A DNA stretch of 9,351 nucleotides from the NCBI GenBank assembly GCA_045576675.1, contig JAZNGX010000082.1, positions 1-9,351 on the forward strand. The letters run 5' to 3'. Position numbers and translations under genes: made by a program. Origin of the DNA: JAZNGX01 sp045576675. Its GTDB lineage: Bacteria > Bacillota > Clostridia > Monoglobales > Firm-18. Below are positions 7,312 to 9,351 of the stretch, piece by piece (within the stretch, counting starts at the first letter, position 1; each line of letters starts with the position of its first letter). The notes beneath the pieces are model-generated. The model was not told the origin of the DNA. It ran no database searches and saw only the letters and a program-made list of their open reading frames with translations.

Positions 7312-8427
7312 TTATACCTTCTGACCTTTACCGATAATAAGTGGTGAAGCTTTAGCACCGGCAAGAACAGTTTCTTCGCTGACAGTAACATCCTTATCAG
7401 CAATAACATTTATTAGGTGAGCATTTTTCTTTATCTTTGTTCCCTGCATAATTATGCTGTTTTGAACAACTGCACCTTCTTCAATTGTTACATCTCTGAA
7501 TATTACTGAATTAACGGCTTTGCCTTTTATAACGCAACCATCAGCTATTATACAGTCGTCAACTTCGCAACCCTTATCATAATATGTTGGAGCCTCATCG
7601 CGAACCTTTGTATAAATAGGTGCCTGAGGTTTGAAAATTCCTTTTTGAATTTTATCATTAATAAGGTTCAAGCTATTGCTGAAGTATGTTGCAATGCTTT
7701 TGTTTCTTAAAACGATATCTTTAAACTTATAAACATTTACGTTAAAATCACCGTGGATAAACTTTCTCTGAAGAAAATCTTTTTCAAAATGACACAAACC
7801 ATGTGAAACTGATTTTTCAATAACATCAATTAAATCCTCACGTGCCATAATGTACATACCCATACCAGTGTAATCATCTTCACTAACTATAGCATTAACT
7901 GCAATATCAACTGCCTTATTTCTTACAACCTTAATAACAAGCTCATTTAAGGCATCCTTTGTGTTTTCGTAATCCTTGTTTGCAACCACCGTAATGTCTG
8001 CACCAGATTTCATGTGTGATTCTAAAACATCGTCAAAATCAATATTGCATATAACCGTAGAATCACACATCAGGACATATTCGCACTTAGAATGCTTTAA
8101 AAAGCTTAGTGCTGAATTCAAAGCTTCAAGCTTGCCTTTGTAAATACCTGTGTTCCCATGAGCAAAAGGAGGTAAAATGTATAAACCACCATTTTTTCTG
8201 TTTAAGTCCCATTCACTTCCATCACCGAAATGGTCCATAAGGGACTGATAATTATATTTTGTAATTACACCAACTTTAGTTACGTTAGAATTAACCATAT
8301 TAGATAAAACAAAATCTATCTGACGGTATCTTCCGCCAAAAGGCAATGATGCAACGGTTCTTTTTTTTGTAAGGTCACCCATCTCACCATCATAGATATT
8401 AGAAAAAATAATTCCCATCATCTGCAT
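7312..8427 (-). CDS. glgD: GlgD, non-catalytic/regulatory partner subunit of ADP-glucose pyrophosphorylase
   Basis: This 371-residue protein is a GlgC paralogue found in Firmicutes, where it combines with GlgC and raises its activity (known for the family; for example Geobacillus GlgC/GlgD). It opens MGIIFSNIYDGEMGDLT (4-20), where GlgC has a glycine-rich GGxGxRL nucleotide loop. It keeps PFGGRYRQIDFVLSN (29-43) and the acidic residue in CDST (121-124). It has changed or lost the GlgC lysine before PAVPFGG, the YKGTANA segment (here YKGKLEAL, 96-103) and the EKP lysine motif. So the active site looks impaired. The C-terminal third (about 283-365) shows the hexapeptide pattern of a left-handed beta-helix. 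ATG at 8427 has an AAGGGGG site eight bases upstream. The gene follows glgC by 17 bases, which suits making the two subunits together. Confidence 0.94.
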   Translation of the reverse strand: MQMMGIIFSNIYDGEMGDLTKKRTVASLPFGGRYRQIDFVLSNMVNSNVTKVGVITKYNYQSLMDHFGDGSEWDLNRKNGGLYILPPFAHGNTGIYKGKLEALNSALSFLKHSKCEYVLMCDSTVICNIDFDDVLESHMKSGADITVVANKDYENTKDALNELVIKVVRNKAVDIAVNAIVSEDDYTGMGMYIMAREDLIDVIEKSVSHGLCHFEKDFLQRKFIHGDFNVNVYKFKDIVLRNKSIATYFSNSLNLINDKIQKGIFKPQAPIYTKVRDEAPTYYDKGCEVDDCIIADGCVIKGKAVNSVIFRDVTIEEGAVVQNSIIMQGTKIKKNAHLINVIADKDVTVSEETVLAGAKASPLIIGKGQKV

Positions 8428-8435
8428 AACATAGT

Positions 8436-8442
8436 CCCCCTT
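8436..8442 (-). promoter_or_regulatory. Ribosome binding site for glgD
   Basis: AAGGGGG on the minus strand, eight bases before ATG 8427, in the 17-base gap after the glgC stop. It is one of the strongest purine-rich sites in the window. Confidence 0.7.
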
Positions 8443-8444
8443 TC

Positions 8445-9351
8445 TTATAAAATTTTGCCGGATTTAACGGCATCTTTATCTTCTACTTTTCTGTCATTAC
8501 CAACAACACTGATTCCTTCCCAACCGGGAGTTTCATATTTGTTTTCACCGACAGTGGCACCGGCACCTATTACACTTCTTTCGCCAATTATTGCATACTC
8601 AATGTGTGCATTCTTCCCTATAACAGCACCAGGCATTATTACACTTTTGTTAACATACGCACCTTCACTTATTATACATCCGGTAGAAATAATAGAGTCT
8701 TTAACTGTTCCGTTGATTGTACAGCCTTCAGTAATAAGTGAATTTTCAACTACAGCTTTTTTAGTTATGCGGCTTGCACACTGGGCATAGTTTCTTGCAA
8801 AAATCTTGTTTTTGCCGTCCTTTAGTTTAAGACCGCTGTTTTCATCAAGCAAGTCCATATTTGCCTGCCATAAGCTTTCAATTGTTCCAACATCTTTCCA
8901 ATAGCCATCAAAGCCATAAGCAAACATTGACTTGCCATCATTTAACATATTAGGAATAATATTTTTGCCAAAATCGTTGCTTGAAGAAGGGTCTTCTTCA
9001 TCAGCAATCAGATAGCTTCTTAAAACGTCCCACTTGAACACATAAACACCCATTGAAGCATTTGTGCTCTTTGGAACTTTAGGTTTCTCTTCAAATTCAT
9101 AAATTCTGCCGTCTTCGTAAGTGTTCATAATACCAAAGCGCGAAGCTTCACTAAGTGGAACATCCAAAACAGCAATTGTACAGTCAGCACCCTTTTTTTC
9201 ATGGTACTTTATCATACTCTTATAATCCATTTTGTAAATATGGTCACCGGATAATATAAGCACATTTTCAGGATTATATCTGTCAACAAAATGAATGTTC
9301 TGATAAATTGCATTTGCAGTTCCTTTATACCATTCTGTCTTTTTGCTACGC
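8445..9351 (-). CDS. glgC: Glucose-1-phosphate adenylyltransferase (ADP-glucose pyrophosphorylase), partial at right edge
   Basis: GlgC makes ADP-glucose and pyrophosphate from ATP and glucose-1-phosphate, the committed step of bacterial glycogen synthesis. The visible part encodes 301 residues plus TAA. The window edge removes roughly the first 100, including the nucleotide-binding loop. The reading frame continues upstream of the GTG at 9263 without a stop, as RSKKTEWYKGTANAIYQN and on through RYNPENVLILSGDHIYKMDY, so that GTG is not a start. Conserved elements are WYKGTANAI (substrate loop), LSGDHIY with the catalytic-metal Asp, YEFEEKPKVP with the glucose-1-phosphate/effector-region lysine, and SMGVYVF. 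The C-terminus is a hexapeptide left-handed beta-helix (ITEGCTINGTVKDSII, VIGKNAHIEYAIIG). Unlike GlgD, its catalytic motifs look intact. It is the first operon gene seen here; a branching enzyme or promoter may lie beyond the edge. Confidence 0.96.
   Translation of the reverse strand, partial: RSKKTEWYKGTANAIYQNIHFVDRYNPENVLILSGDHIYKMDYKSMIKYHEKKGADCTIAVLDVPLSEASRFGIMNTYEDGRIYEFEEKPKVPKSTNASMGVYVFKWDVLRSYLIADEEDPSSSNDFGKNIIPNMLNDGKSMFAYGFDGYWKDVGTIESLWQANMDLLDENSGLKLKDGKNKIFARNYAQCASRITKKAVVENSLITEGCTINGTVKDSIISTGCIISEGAYVNKSVIMPGAVIGKNAHIEYAIIGERSVIGAGATVGENKYETPGWEGISVVGNDRKVEDKDAVKSGKIL

Noticed and set aside
8455..8790. Plus-strand open frame of 111 codons with hydrophobic, Pro/Ile-rich product
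   Set aside because: Antisense to the hexapeptide repeats of the GlgC beta-helix; the repetitive composition explains the lack of stops and the hydrophobic look.
9192..9198. In-phase A AAA AAG slippery heptamer in glgC, as in dnaX frameshifting
   Set aside because: No Shine-Dalgarno-like stimulator upstream and no clear downstream hairpin; it encodes ordinary Glu-Lys-Lys.
8445..9263. glgC starting at the GTG at 9263 (272 residues)
   Set aside because: The frame continues upstream with the conserved WYKGTANAI segment, so the gene is longer and cut by the window edge.
1..9351. CRISPR arrays, insertion sequences, tRNA or rRNA genes, prophage or defence genes
   Set aside because: I saw no regularly spaced repeats, transposase motifs, cloverleaf-like segments or defence domains; almost every base is accounted for by the seven genes.

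Overview
This window is one tightly packed gene cluster, with every gene on the minus strand (transcribed right to left). It is AT-rich, has Shine-Dalgarno-type ribosome sites, and carries the paired glgC and glgD genes typical of Firmicutes. Together these point to a Clostridia-class bacterium, possibly a gut or rumen Oscillospirales/Ruminococcaceae-like lineage. The class is fairly secure; anything finer is a guess.

In transcription order the genes are: glgC (ADP-glucose pyrophosphorylase, N-terminus cut by the right edge), glgD (its non-catalytic partner), glgA (glycogen synthase), glgP (glycogen phosphorylase), a GH13 neopullulanase/cyclomaltodextrinase-like enzyme, a class I SAM-dependent methyltransferase, and a U32-family protein cut by the left edge. 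The largest intergenic gap is 43 bases (glgD to glgA). The other gaps are 24, 17, 2 and 1 bases, plus one 4-base ATGA overlap. No stretch is long enough for a hidden gene, and I see no internal promoter or Rho-independent terminator. The operon promoter and 5' end lie beyond the right edge; its end lies beyond the left edge.

The first five genes form a near-complete cytoplasmic glycogen cycle. GlgC/GlgD would make ADP-glucose from glucose-1-phosphate and ATP, and GlgA would extend alpha-1,4 chains. GlgP would release glucose-1-phosphate again by phosphorolysis, and the GH13 enzyme would hydrolyse the maltodextrins or branched stubs that phosphorylase leaves. The branching enzyme GlgB is not in the window. 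The last two genes look like RNA- or cofactor-modification enzymes that share the transcript without an obvious glycogen role.

I found no new system here. The points worth a second look are the degenerate active site of GlgD, a lysine-rich insertion in GlgA, the coupled methyltransferase-U32 tail, corrected starts for glgP and the methyltransferase, and two intragenic stem-loops.
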